NCBI GenBank assembly: GCA_024138025.1
Contig: JAMXBD010000962.1
Coordinates: 310,001 to 374,000 of the forward strand
Reading direction: 5' to 3'
Source: Combretum micranthum
Lineage: Eukaryota > Streptophyta > Magnoliopsida > Myrtales > Combretaceae
DNA length: 64,000 nucleotides
In this document: in pieces, positions 1 to 12,300 of the stretch
Numbering within the stretch: position 1 is the stretch's first letter
Layout: each line of letters opens with the position of its first letter
Position numbers and translations under genes: made by a program
Notes under the pieces: generated by a model
What the model saw: the letters and a program-made list of their open reading frames with translations, nothing else
Told to the model about the DNA's origin: nothing
Database searches by the model: none

Positions 1-158
1 TACTCATCTTGACAAAAACCATTTTTTCTAAGAAATTCCAAATCAATGAAGCTAGAATCATAAACCTCTTTCTTCTTTCTTGTAGAAGTTTTGTGGATTT
101 TGCTTTCATTTTCTTTTGAATTATTGTCACTTTCCTTCAATTTCTTAGAAACCCTTGG
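1..158 (-). pseudogene. Fragment of env-like / plant transposon protein ORF, part 2 (window edge)
   Basis: Read on the minus strand this segment is open and codes a lysine-rich stretch followed by a segment of the form VYDSSFIDLEFLRKNGF. It resembles the SYIDFKFFSNNGF segment in the env-like ORF of the Sirevirus at 55.3-56.7 kb. I infer a fragment of the same 'putative plant transposon protein' type of domain. It is cut by the window edge on the left and by the solo LTR at 159 on the right. Its upstream half lies at 3846-4200. Host function is not expected. Confidence 0.4.
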
Positions 159-2066
159 TGTGAGCCCTTAGATTTTACGGTAAACATAAATAAACCCTAA
201 GAACCAGAAGTCCAACCGGAACCCTAAAGTCATTCTAGTTCTATGTTAAGTCTAGTGAATCTAAATCCGACAGTCCCATACGTGAAACATGAAAATAATA
301 AAAATGAGATAATTTCGAATTATAGTTCAGAATTATATAAGAAAGCTTAAAAAGATCAGATACGCCAAAGTTAATTCGTTTCGGATCCGAATGTGATAAG
401 TTTCAAAAATTAGGATTCCTACAAGTAAAATGGTGAAAATATTCTGATAATACCATTAAACTTGTAAAAATATAAGAATTTCAAAAATATCAATTTTAAA
501 ATATTTCGATATCTAAAAATATCATATATAGCTTATTTATGCGTATTTTCTTTACTATCGGTATTTTAATTGTCTAGTCTACTATTCATAGTACCATTTC
601 TACTATTCATCTATTTTTACTTTTCTACTACCTATTCTTACATACTACCATACCTATTCCTTACAATTTATCTTTCACATAAAACTTTATTCACATCATA
701 CCTTATACATTATTACTTTTCATTATAAAACAACAAAATAAATAAATTTTCCCCTCTCCTATGCAAAACTAACTCTCCCTCTCTCTCCTATAATTTATTT
801 ATTTTTTTTATTTAATTACATCTAATTTTCATTCCAAAACTTTATAAATACACCTTCCCTCCTTCACACTTTACACACACTTCTTAAACCATAACAAAAC
901 TCTTGCAAATTTTCCTCTTAAATCCTCTCTCTAAAAATTCATTTCCAACTTCTTCATATTCCCACGCCATCACTATCTTCTAACAATATCAACTTCTATT
1001 TTCTTCACCATTCATTTCTCTACCTTAGGTAAACTTTCTTTATGAAAATATTCCTTATATTCATGTTAACATAACATGACCATAGTATGTGTTTCCTAAA
1101 TCTATGGGTTTTTATGGAAGCAACAATATGTTTATGTCTTGTTTAACAATGTTCAAATAATATTATTGTTGTTGTTATGTTATTTTTATTTATTGTTCCT
1201 AATATATATTTCTTAGAGCACATAAGCTCACTAACCTAACTTTTTATTATGCTCTTGCAATTTATTTAATCCTTGTAATTTATTGTTTTATATAATTTTA
1301 TTAAACTAGTCTTTCTAGTCTTAGACTTGTTTTTATCAAGTCAAAAAAAAAATTCTTTTTCCTTTCTTATCTTATCTTATCTTTTCTTTTCTTTTATGGA
1401 CTTATTTATAATCTAAGTTTGGGATCCTTGATACCAATCAAGACTCCCATGATATTCTTGTTTTTTTTTTCTTGCTTTTCTTTTTAGGATTAGTCTATCT
1501 CTAGTCCGAAAGCCTTGATGAAAGCTAAGACTTCTAATACATGACTTTATTTACATGTTCTTTTACTTATTTAATTTTCCACATCTCTTATTTCCCATAT
1601 AAGTTATTATTCTTTTATTTAATATAGTCATATACTCATGATCATGCACAATCACTATGTTGTTGTCTAAATAAAAAGGAGTTTTTTTCTTTTATTAAAA
1701 ATTTAAGACTAAAATATTTACAAAAATAATCTTCGGCACTTAAAGTTTTCATTTAAAACTTAGAGTATAATTCAACATATCTTTTTTCAAAAATTTAAAT
1801 AAGTTCATCATAAACTTTAAGAGCTAATGTGATGAAAAGCTTTTCCAAACATAATTATAAAGATCTTTTACTCTCTTTTTCAAATAAACTTATTATTAAA
1901 TCTTAATATTGATAATACTTTGCTATACAAGTTTTTCTTAAGAACTTATTTAAAAGAACTCATATCTACACTCTAACAATGCTAAGAACTAAACCAATTT
2001 CTAAGTCAAATTAAAAATTAACTCACTAGTTAAACACATAGAAAAGTAATATCTAAAGTAACCAGT

Positions 2067-2097
<31 letters not shown>

Positions 2098-2736
2098 TAA
2101 TCTTATTTTTATAAAGTCTATGAAGTAGAAATGATAGTTAAGATATAAAAAGTACTCATATATAATAAACTAAAAATCTTAGTTTTCATTTCAACAAATT
2201 TACAAAAGGGAACTTGTAGACCCCAATCATTATAAAAGAGATTGTTTTATGAGAAATCATAGTTTGGATAACAATACTTGAATCATGCATGTAATGTGAG
2301 TTATATATGTGTAAAAAGGATTTTTCAACTATATAGATATCTATGTATTTGGTATAGGATTTTTGGTTAATGAAAAGCTAGGAAAAATATTTTTTTAAGG
2401 CTAGAACTTTCGTGTCAAATCTGTATTGTACAAGTTTGAAACCCAAATAACTTTTTATGATAAAAATAATCATAGAAATAGATAAATCTTTTCGATTAGA
2501 TAGAAAATGACATATAATATGCAAAATTCCGAGTTAAAATGAGCAACATATGGCCGTTTTAAGTTGGAATTTCTTACTATTTGAATTTTGACGAAAATGA
2601 TAAAATAGATTTAGATGGTTTAAGTAGAACTTGGATGAAATACCCATTTCAAGTATTTCTTTTGTTTAGGTGACGAGGACCGGGGGCTTCTCTTTCTCGA
2701 AGATTATTCGATTAATAGAAATTGGCATGGCCGAGT

Positions 2737-2777
<41 letters not shown>

Positions 2778-3845
2778 GTTTATGTATTCGTGCATGTATT
2801 TATAGAATAGAGCACTAGAAATTAGGAAAATATAAAAATTGATATGCATGTGGGTTACCATGAGGACCATGTATGTGATTCGTTATGTGTGTGATCAATA
2901 AACGATAAGTATATCGGAGCTCAATTGGTTGATTGATATAAATTGTTTCTATGTATATTACTGTGTGCAAATATTGATTGATCACCTTAAATGAATTAAT
3001 ATCGAATCAGAAATTTTTTAAAACTAAATTGCTTATGCATATTACTTATAATATAATCTATGCATTTTGCTACTGCTCCTTAGTGTGGGACTGGAAAGAT
3101 AAGCTGCCTAGCTACATCTTGAGAAATTAGGACGTTCGGGGAATATGGCTTCATGTTGTGGCCAAGTCGGATCGATCACTTTCGGTAAGGAAAGCCCCAT
3201 AACTAGTAGTATGGTTTGTTTGGAACCCTAAGACACACTCAAAATTTCAAAGAGGTCGATTATGACCCATTCAAAGCATTCCTTAACCCATAATGGAGAG
3301 ATAAATCCATTCTACATACGAAACCGGATAGTCATATGTATTGTTTGCTCATATGGTTCTTTGCACTTTATATGCTTGCTTAATGAACTTGTATGATTGC
3401 CTTGTTATGAGTACTTTTGCATAAGGATTATCTCACTAAGCTCATTATGCTTACTCCCCAATAGATTTATGATGTTGCAGGACTTTGTTTTTATACCCCA
3501 GATCACCTTGACCAGTAGAACCTATGCTTTTGAGAAGCTTTTGGAATTCTATTTAAAGACTTTAGATGGTTATTTGTTTTAGTAAGACTATGATATTTTC
3601 GAGTTTTAGCAGGGGGATGCCCATGTAGTAGTTGTAAGACCTTTTATTTTGATGAATTATATTAACATTGCCTTGAATGTTTCATTGTCATTATCTTAAA
3701 ATGCATAACTCCACTGGTCTTCCTTTGTTGTGAACGTATGTCTTATACTAATATGAAAGCTTCTGAGTGACTAAGATAGTCATTCTCAAGTTTAATATTA
3801 TGTACGAAGAGCTATCACGTTTAAGGTACTCGTTGGGCGATGACA
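159..3845 (+). mobile_element. Solo LTR, long-LTR family (copy 1)
   Basis: A 3.69 kb unit begins TGTGAGCCCTTAG and ends GGGCGATGACA. The flanks are CTTGG (154-158) and CTTGA (3846-3850), a 5-bp target duplication with one mismatch. Its first ~400 bp match the reverse-oriented copy at 23785-27566 segment by segment. It has a TATA box (TATAAATA, 843-850) but no internal region or second LTR, so it is read as a solo LTR left by recombination between two LTRs. It interrupts a minus-strand coding fragment (1-158 and 3846-4200). It holds a (TA)n tract near 2080-2098 and a T35 run at 2740-2774. The lineage is not certain; a long-LTR Ty3 element is my guess. Confidence 0.8.
843..850 (+). promoter_or_regulatory. 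TATA box of solo LTR copy 1
   Basis: TATAAATA followed by a pyrimidine-rich leader, ~685 bp inside the LTR. The same box is conserved in the three sister LTRs at 10017-10024 (+), 13291-13298 (-) and 26850-26857 (-), which supports it as the element's promoter. Confidence 0.6.
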
Positions 3846-4200
3846 CTTGATTTTTCCTAGTTTTTTAGTACCTTATTTCCAGCTTTTTTGGAACTTTCAC
3901 TTACATTTTCCATCTTAGTAGCTTTCCTTTTTTAGATTCGAGTCAATGCTTTTCTTGGCTTAGGCTTTGTAGGTTCTTTCTTTGTGGATTTGGCTAAATG
4001 TGTTGTATTTGCACCTTTCTTAGTTGAAACACGAGCTACAACAACCCTTTCTAGTGAAGGAGGATCAAGCGGCTCGATCTTATCACTTATAGTAGGTTAA
4101 ATGACAAGGGATTGAGTCACTTCCTTTTCTAGGTTAGGGTTTAATGATACTTGTTCCAAAGCGTGTAAGGATTCTATAGGTTCATTTTTGTAATGCCTCT
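3846..4200 (-). pseudogene. Fragment of env-like / plant transposon protein ORF, part 1
   Basis: The minus strand reads, with several stops, as a Lys/Pro/Thr-rich low-complexity protein (for example KSTKKEPTKPKPRKALTR). It leads directly into the coding fragment at 1-158 once the solo LTR is removed. Such basic linkers are common in the env-like ORFs of plant Sireviruses. It is clearly decayed. The rest of its element is not visible to the right, so this is only a fragment. Confidence 0.35.
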
Positions 4201-4259
4201 CCTTTTAGGTTCATCTTAACTTGTCAAAAAGACCTATGTACAAGGGTATCTAAAGATGG

Positions 4260-4834
4260 AAACATTATGCCATCCCCAAAATAAGGATAAGACTATTTGA
4301 ATTTTTTTTTAACCTTCGGCTATTCTTCCTTATTCATTCAAATTATTGAGGAGCATCAATTTCAACCATTTCAAACTATAAGACTATCACACCAAAACTA
4401 TTAGCTATGAATGTCATAAATTTAAATCAACATTCAAAAACAAAAGAAAAAGTTGTCTCCTTGTCAATTATAAGCCTAACCAGATAGACTTTTTAGACAC
4501 ACACAAAGTATGATCTCATAGAGAGATATATAGTGATATAAAAAATATATATAGTTCCACTAATATAGACACAATCTATAAAGACATGTCAAAAGTAAGC
4601 AACCCAAGTTATCCACAGAAGGAATTGATAAATTTAAAAGCAATATTGACATGCAACATAATCTTACAAATCTAATAGTTGAGGCTTTTGACCTTACCAA
4701 GTAGGAGTAATAGGTGAATTCTTTTTCTGTTATATTTTTTTTATCTCATGTCTAGGCTAAAGGAATTTGCTTCCATCTCCTCTCTTGGTGTTGGAAAACC
4801 TGTTGGAGGTAGATGATTGGTGTTTTCTTCTTCT

Positions 4835-4874
<40 letters not shown>

Positions 4875-5806
4875 CCTTTTCCATCTTACTTATTACTTAA
4901 TAACTTGGTTATTATATTTTCTCCCTCCTCAAACATACCAATAAATATTAATATTTTCCTCTTACCTCTTCCCAAAAGTAGCCTAATAGCTAGAATGCGA
5001 AATTTTCTCAAGAACATTTATAAGCCTAAGTTATTGATAATGGTTCATACTAATATGCGAGGGTGGATATACATTACATACCATGTTAATAAACCATCAC
5101 GACTTCAAATATTATGTATCATATTATTATTTTATGTACCCCTTTTAATTAACTTTTAGGGCCTTACTACATGTTGAAACTTGTAATTTGAGCCTTCGTC
5201 ATATAGTAGTTAGAATTGTATATCCATATTGCCATAATTATTATTTTAGTTTTACCATTATAGTTTCTCCTTTGCTAAATAAAATTTATGGGTATAAAAT
5301 ATTCATTTTCTTTTCTTTTTTTTAGCAATTTGTGATATTACATATTTACATAATACTCAAAATTATATACTCATTATTTTATCTCACACCAAATGCGTAT
5401 TTCATTTATATAAATTGAAGATAGTTAAAATGGATTTTGATATACAATGAATTGACCCTTTTTAATTTCACTTTTAGCTAAAACAGACTATTACATTATC
5501 TTTGCAAAATCAGGGTCATTTTATTTAGTAATTGTGACTACATTGCTAATATAACCTATACGATAATGCTAACTCAAGCCTTATTTTAATTATTAAGAAT
5601 TGGAGTATCATACTTGAATAACAATTGCTTTAATTGATTTTTAATAGACTTTTGTTTAAGTCTTTTTTTATCATTTTGGTGCCATTGATGAAGATAGGCA
5701 AAGGTTAGAGTTTTTGGGGAAAAAAATTAAAGAAGACAAATAGATTGAAAGAAGTGAGAGAGAGAACTTTGTTATCAAGAAACAAAGCAATAACCGAAGA
5801 GAGAGA

Positions 5807-5808
<2 letters not shown>
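4260..5808. other. Non-coding AT-rich stretch
   Basis: I see no gene or recognisable element. It holds a CTT/CT microsatellite at 4826-4869 and a purine-rich stretch that runs into the G33 homopolymer. The open frames here are only translations of pyrimidine repeats. Confidence 0.6.
4826..4869. repeat. (CTT)n/(CT)n microsatellite
   Basis: A short run of CTT units followed by about fifteen CT units. Confidence 0.9.

Positions 5809-5841
<33 letters not shown>
5809..5841. repeat. G33 homopolymer
   Basis: Thirty-three consecutive G follow a (GA)n stretch. Such a run is unusual in DNA this AT-rich and may be an assembly artefact; compare the runs at 14879-14897 and 52982-53041. Confidence 0.9.
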
Positions 5842-5842
<1 letters not shown>

Positions 5843-5920
5843 GAGGATTTTAATGTGTTAAGTCGCGTACAATGACACATGGGTAAGCCATGATTGGGTA
5901 AATTGATAAAAAGTAACTTA

Positions 5921-8260
5921 TACCTACCACTTTAACCATCATGATCTTAAAGGCAACCTACCATTTTATAAGAGAACTACTATATTATTGCTAACTTATC
6001 ACTTTACAACTATTCCATCGACCAAACAATTTTGCATGTGACCTATCACATTACTATTGACTTACCACTTTGTGCATATTCCATCAACTTATCACTTTCG
6101 TAAGAGACCTATCATATTATTACTGACCTACCACTTTGCAACTGTTTCACCGACCTACCACTTTTGTATAAGACCACTACATATTACTCATCTATCACTT
6201 TGTGACCATTTCATCCACCTATTACTTTTGTAAGAGACCTACTACATTCTACCACTTTTGTACAAATCTAGTGCATTATTATTGACTAATCACTTTGCAA
6301 CTTTTTCCACTTATTGATGAGACCTACTCCATCGGGAAGAATCTACCATTATCGAAGACAAACCCACCACTTTTGTATGAGACCTATCACATTGGGACGA
6401 ACATACCACTTTTCGCAAGAAGACAAACTTACCATTTTTGTACAAGACCTATCACATTATTATTAACCTACCACTTTGCGACTATTTCCACTTATTGAAG
6501 AGACCAACCACATTAGGAAAACCTACCACTTTGTACAAGAAGATAAACATACTACTTTTGTATGAGACCTATCATTAGGGATGTAATTAGGTCGGGTTTT
6601 GGATGGATCATATAAACCTAAAACTCGACTTGTTACCTTAGTCTTCTAAACCTGACCCTATAACCCTATAGGGTTTTGATGCTATATCTAAACTTACCCT
6701 ACAAGGTTTAACTTAGAACCTAAAACCCAACACTATAATCCTATAACCTTTTTTTTTCAATCTATTTTCAAGTTTTAATAATAAATTTATGAAAAGTCGA
6801 TACTTCTGACACAATTTTCTTATACATTAAAAAATGAAAAGATGCATGTAAAATTGATAGAAAATGTTGCCTACCATATTCATTATATAATATTTAAATG
6901 CATATATATATATATTACTATTGTTACCGTACAATATTTTAAAATATGATTAAATTAAATCTCCTATTGATAATAAAATATAATAGATAACAAATAATAT
7001 TAATCTCTACAGCAAACATAACTTGAGCAAAATTTATAAAAAGTTGTAAAATCCGTAACTAATCTAGATGACATAAAAGAAAAAACATCCTTAGGAGGTA
7101 AAAAAGATGACAGCTCCTTCATGTCTTCTTTCTTCTACTTGCTCCTTTAGTGATGCTTTATTTATTTAAAATTATAATACTAGCTGCTGGGTATCCATCA
7201 GGTTTATTATAGGATATAAATCCTACCCTAAAACCATTATATGGTTTTTATGATATATCTAAATCCAACCTTAAAACTCTATATGGTTTTTACTATATAT
7301 CTAAACCCGATCTAAAACCCATAGGTTTATAACGGATTGAAAATCTTTTAACGACTTACTCGGTTATATCCCCGCTTACCTTATCGGGACAAATTGCTGC
7401 TTTTTCAAGAAGACAAACCTATGACTTGGTACGGGACTTACCACATAATTACTGACCTACTACTTTTTGTATGAAGATAAACCTACCACTTTAGAATGAA
7501 ACCTACTACATCGGGACAATCTTATAACTTTTTGCAAGACAACAAACTCGCCACTTTGGTACAATACCTACCATATAATTACTGACCTACCACTTTGTGT
7601 TTATTTCTTTGATTGACCACTTTCGTAAGAGACTTACCACACTACATTATTACTGACCTCTCACTTTAAAAGTATTCCATCGATCGACCACTTTTGTACG
7701 AGACTTAGTATATTGTTATTGACCTACCACTTTGCAACCATTTCCACTTAGTGATGGGACCTACCACATTAGGAAGAACCTACCACTTTGAGCAAAGAAG
7801 ACATACCTACCACTTTTGCATAAGCTTTACCATATCGGGACGAACTATCACTTTTTGCAAGAAGACAAACTTACTGCTTTGGTAAGAGACTTGGCACATT
7901 ATTATTAGCTTACCACTTTGCAACTATTTCCATTTATTGATAAGAATTACCACATCGGGAAGGACCTACCTATCACTTTTGTATAAAACCTACCACATCG
8001 AGATGAACTTACAACTTTTTTCATGAAGACAAACCTATGACTTTGGTACAACTTACTACATAATTATTAACTTACCACTTTTTGCTTGAAGACAAACCTA
8101 CCACTTTCATACGAGACTTGCCACATAATTATCGGCTCATCACTTTGTGTCTATTTTTTTGACTTACCACTTTTGTACGTGACCTACCATATTAAAATGA
8201 ACCTACTACTTTTCACATGAAGACAAACCTACTACTTTGGTATGAGACCTACCACAATTA
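5921..8260. repeat. Irregular minisatellite with core CCTACCACTTT
   Basis: About 1.5 kb of array, excluding the insert at 6576-7374, is built from degenerate units around CCTACCACTTTGCAAC and CTACCACTTTTGTA. These are joined by recurring words such as AAGAAGACAAAC, AGAGACCTACCACAT and TATTACTGAC. The spacing between similar units varies (about 30, 64 and 94 bp), so it is a mosaic of two or three short units and not a simple satellite. No reading frame persists through it. Confidence 0.8.
6576..7374. mobile_element. MITE-like insertion splitting the minisatellite
   Basis: The minisatellite stops at 6575 and resumes at about 7375. The insert begins TAGGGATGTAATTAGGTCGGG and ends with an approximate inverted copy (GTTATATCCCCGCTTA). 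It contains repeated AAAACCCATAGGTT-like words. This resembles plant hAT-type MITEs with TAGGGGTGTAA ends. I could not define an exact 8-bp target duplication, so the class is tentative. Confidence 0.35.
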
Positions 8261-8271
8261 CATGGATATCT

Positions 8272-9305
8272 TGTTACACCTCGACATGGTACCCTAATAG
8301 TATCTATGTAACATGTAACAAAATGGAGGTCATACACATTTATTTTATTTTATCCAAAACTTCTAGAAAGTTACATGATCATGAAACCACCTGAATATAT
8401 TGTGGCATGGACATTTGAAATAGGATCGAGGTTGATTAGAACAAGAAAGATATTATATACATATAAGTCACAAATAAGAATAACATTACAAAAGACTTAG
8501 ATAATTACATCATAAATCTACAACTTTGTCTTCAATAGACTTCAACATTACACTTTAACAAAAGATCTCAAAAAGTTTACGTAACATTTGCTCAAACTAT
8601 TACAACATTAATCTCGCAAACATTGAATACAATACAAAAATTCTTCCTCTAGTTCATATTCCATTCCATAGAAATCTATGCGAGCTTCCTCTTCTTAGTC
8701 TTGGTCATTTCCTTAAAACTTGTAAATAACAATCTAAAGGGACATGAGCACGACAAGCTCAATGAATGACAGAATCTTAACATAGTACATAAATATTCAC
8801 ACAATGTTTGATTAACACTTATATGTAATGTAACAATCCATCATATGTAACAAGAATAATTTGGGTGACTGGAACTCGAACTTATGGGGATTTACGCCCT
8901 CTCTTGGGGGCTAAAGGACCAGCACTGGTATTTCACGTCCAGGGGACCCCAAGAACTAAGGAAGGAGTAATTATGTAAAAAAACTCGATTACTATTTATA
9001 AATAAATATATACAGTATAATCTCAACTTCACTTATGTCTCATAATCTCTATTAAGTATTATCATTTCAAACCAACCCTCATTAGATGACATCCTTCAAG
9101 CTTAAGCAAGACCATTGAATAGAAATGACAAGGACATAACGTGGATACCATGTAAATGCAATTGTGTGATGTCGTGTAATGCATGTCCGATTCATCTATT
9201 GATCAAATAAGAGTTAATTCAACTTAATTAATGACCAGTTAGTCCTATACAATCAGCAACATGCTTTAAGTAAATCAATATCAAACAATTACTTATTACT
9301 TTTAG
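8272..9305 (-). mobile_element. Reverse-oriented LTR-like fragment, outermost level of the nest
   Basis: It starts TGTTACACCTCGACATGGTACCC, comparable with TGTCACGCCCCGAGGGGTACCC of the LTR at 10152. It shares that LTR's order of features at a similar distance, including an ACAAGCTCAATGA block. It is cut at 9305 by the TTTAG target site of the next LTR and resumes at 17533. A diverged subfamily of the same long-LTR group is the best reading. Confidence 0.5.
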
Positions 9306-12300
9306 TGTAATCTCCTAGATTTTATGCTACGAATTATGCTCAAATCCTAAACCGAGAGTTAACGAAACCCTAAGGTCAACAAATATATATCAAACCCTAA
9401 AATATTAGATCCGTCAATCCTGTGCTCTTAACTCCGAAACAACGAAATTGAAATAGTAGTGGATAATAGCTCGTAATAATATAAGGAAGCCTAAAAATAT
9501 TTAATTTGTTAATTTTTAGTGTTTTTAGGATCCAAAGGGATCAGTTTTCGAAAATCGTGCCCTGATACACCCGACAATAAAAATATTCTGATAATACTAA
9601 TACTCTCGTAAAAATACAAGAATTTCAAAAATATCAATTTTATAATTTTTCAATATCTAAAAATATCAAATATAGCTTAATTATGCGTATTTTCTTTACT
9701 AACGGTATTAAATTGTCTTATCTACTATTCATAATACTATTCTATACTATTCACTGCTATTCATTTATTTTTACTTTTCTACACCTGTTCTTACACTTTA
9801 CCATACCTATTTCTACTTTTTACATTTCTCATATATCTTCATTCACATCAAACCTCACAACCTATTACTTTTAATTAACAAAAACATAAAACAAATCAAA
9901 ACAGTCCATCTCTCTCCTCTCCCCATTCACGCTGGCCCCTCTCCCTCATACACACACAAATTTATTTTTTCTTTTTCAATTTATTTAATTCACATAATTT
10001 TCACTTCAAAAATTTCTATAAATACCATATCTTCCTCCATTCCTTTCACACATTCATTTACCGTACTAAACTCTCTCAAATTCACTCCACAAACTCTTTC
10101 TCCCAAAAATCTCTCTTTTCTTTTCTTCTACCCATTTTTTCCAACACACTTTGTCACGCCCCGAGGGGTACCCTAAACGTGGCAGTCCACCGTACACAAT
10201 ACTAAAGCCTAGGAATGACTACCTTAGTCATGCAAAGACTACCATATCATATACAAGGCGCACATCACAACCAAGGGAACGCATCGGAGTAGCGCAATTT
10301 ATATTGATAATAAATAAGTAACAAGGCAAAAAGAATACTTATCATAAAACATAAACATATTGCATTGCAATTCTTAGGGGCATGTCCATCTATTATCTTC
10401 AAATAAATATACATCACTATTCATATAAGTCATTATATATAAAGAACCTTGCAAAATTACTTATCTTATGATTCTATTTCCTTCATAGAAGTTTAACTAT
10501 CTTTCCATGATTTCCTCAATGTCATGATCCTCAATTTAAGCCAAGGATATACCTGTTTCAACAAAATCTATAGGGGTATAAGCTACAACTAGCTTAGTGA
10601 GATATTCCTTTTCATTCGCATCATATTTTCAAACAAGTTTATTTATTTAATCACACATATGCTATGCATATAATGCAATAACCACGTGATTACGCAAATA
10701 TATACAGTTATCGGAAACCATACATAGAACGGATTTACCCCTCCGTATCAAAGGTTAGGGAATCGGGGTTGAAGGTCCTCGACCTTCTACTGCTAGTCCC
10801 TAGTCCTCACCCACAGCGTTCGGTTGGCTCGGCTCCGAACTAGAGTCGCTTTCCGAGCGATTTGGATTCTCCAGGAAAGGAACATGGCTCATGGCACACA
10901 CGACACAGCCAATCCAACTCTATGTAAGAGTAGCAGCCTTCCGAAATAGATGTGACTCGATGGATGCTATGCGTGAGCGTTTTAGTTTTCTTAAGCCAAA
11001 CCTTATTAAGGTTTATTGGAGGCGATCAATCAATTTAGCAAACAATAAACAGTCATACCAGTAAGTAACAAAATTATTTAAACAAGCAGTTCGAAGTTGC
11101 GATATTCTTAATTCTCATTTCATACATAAACATAGAATCACATATACATAATCCCAAATTCCCCAAATATATATCATTTTTATCTTTTCTTAGTATACTA
11201 ATGCCACTACTTTACAAGCACAAGCAAGGTAACGAAATTAGAAGGAATAACTCACTCGTCCATTTCGCTATCTTCTTAGTCGTAGTAATCCTGGATAGGG
11301 TATTCTTGTATCCTTCGTCACCTAGACAAAAGAAATACCCGGGATAAGTCTTTCATGAAATTCTATTCTTGGAGATTCCAAACTTCTCTTAAAATCGCGG
11401 TAAAATCGTATAAGAGGAAATTCCAACTTAAAATGGCCATAACTTACTCATTTTAACTCGGAATTTCACATATAATATACCGTTTTTTACCTACTCAAAA
11501 AGATCTATCCATTTCTAAGGTTATCTTTATCATATAAGGTCATTTGGGTACAGATTTAAAAAGAATTCTTCTAAACTTTCGCAAATCCGTTTTCTAACTT
11601 AACTTTATTTTAAAGAAATTCCTTTTGTAACAATATATATATATATATATATATGAACATATATTTGATAAATACTTTGAGTATATAGATAAGCTCACTT
11701 TATATGCAAATTTTCTAATGGTAGTGTCTGAACAATTTATTTCATAAAACAATTCAATTTGAGTTGTTAAAACTTTAACTTTGATAATTTCTTTTCAAGT
11801 ATTTGAAGAAACTTTATATTTTCCTAGATCGTTTATAAATGGGTATATTCTTACTTTATTTCTTCATTCTTTTTCTAAAACAAGTAAATTCTTCTTTTAA
11901 CCTTAGTCTTTCATAATTTTCACTTTTAGTGACAAAAGATCAATTTTATCAAAAAGTATATTTAGGTTGTTGAAATCCTTTTTAAAATTTTATTTTTAAG
12001 ATGGTTTTAGAAAATGAGTCTTGTCTTCTTATTTTTATTATTTTAAAATATAAGTTTTTGTTTTCTAAACTTGTTCTTTTATTTCCTTTGAAAAGAATTC
12101 TCTTTATCGCTAAGAATCATTTGTTTCTAATCTTATCTCGCTTATATTATTTGAAAACAAGTCTCTTCTTTAGAAACTTGAAAATCATTATTTTCCTAAG
12201 TGGGTACATAACTCTATGGTTGATTTTATCTTAACTTTGAAAACTAGTTGTTTCTTGGTTTTAGTCATGGAGTTCAAAAGAGTTTAACCTTTAAGCTTTT

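Noticed and set aside
5671..5880. 69-codon minus-strand frame rich in proline and serine
   Set aside because: It is a translation of the G33 run and (GA)n repeat.
5921..8260. CRISPR-like array
   Set aside because: Repeats are degenerate and irregularly spaced, there are no cas genes, and the context is plant DNA.
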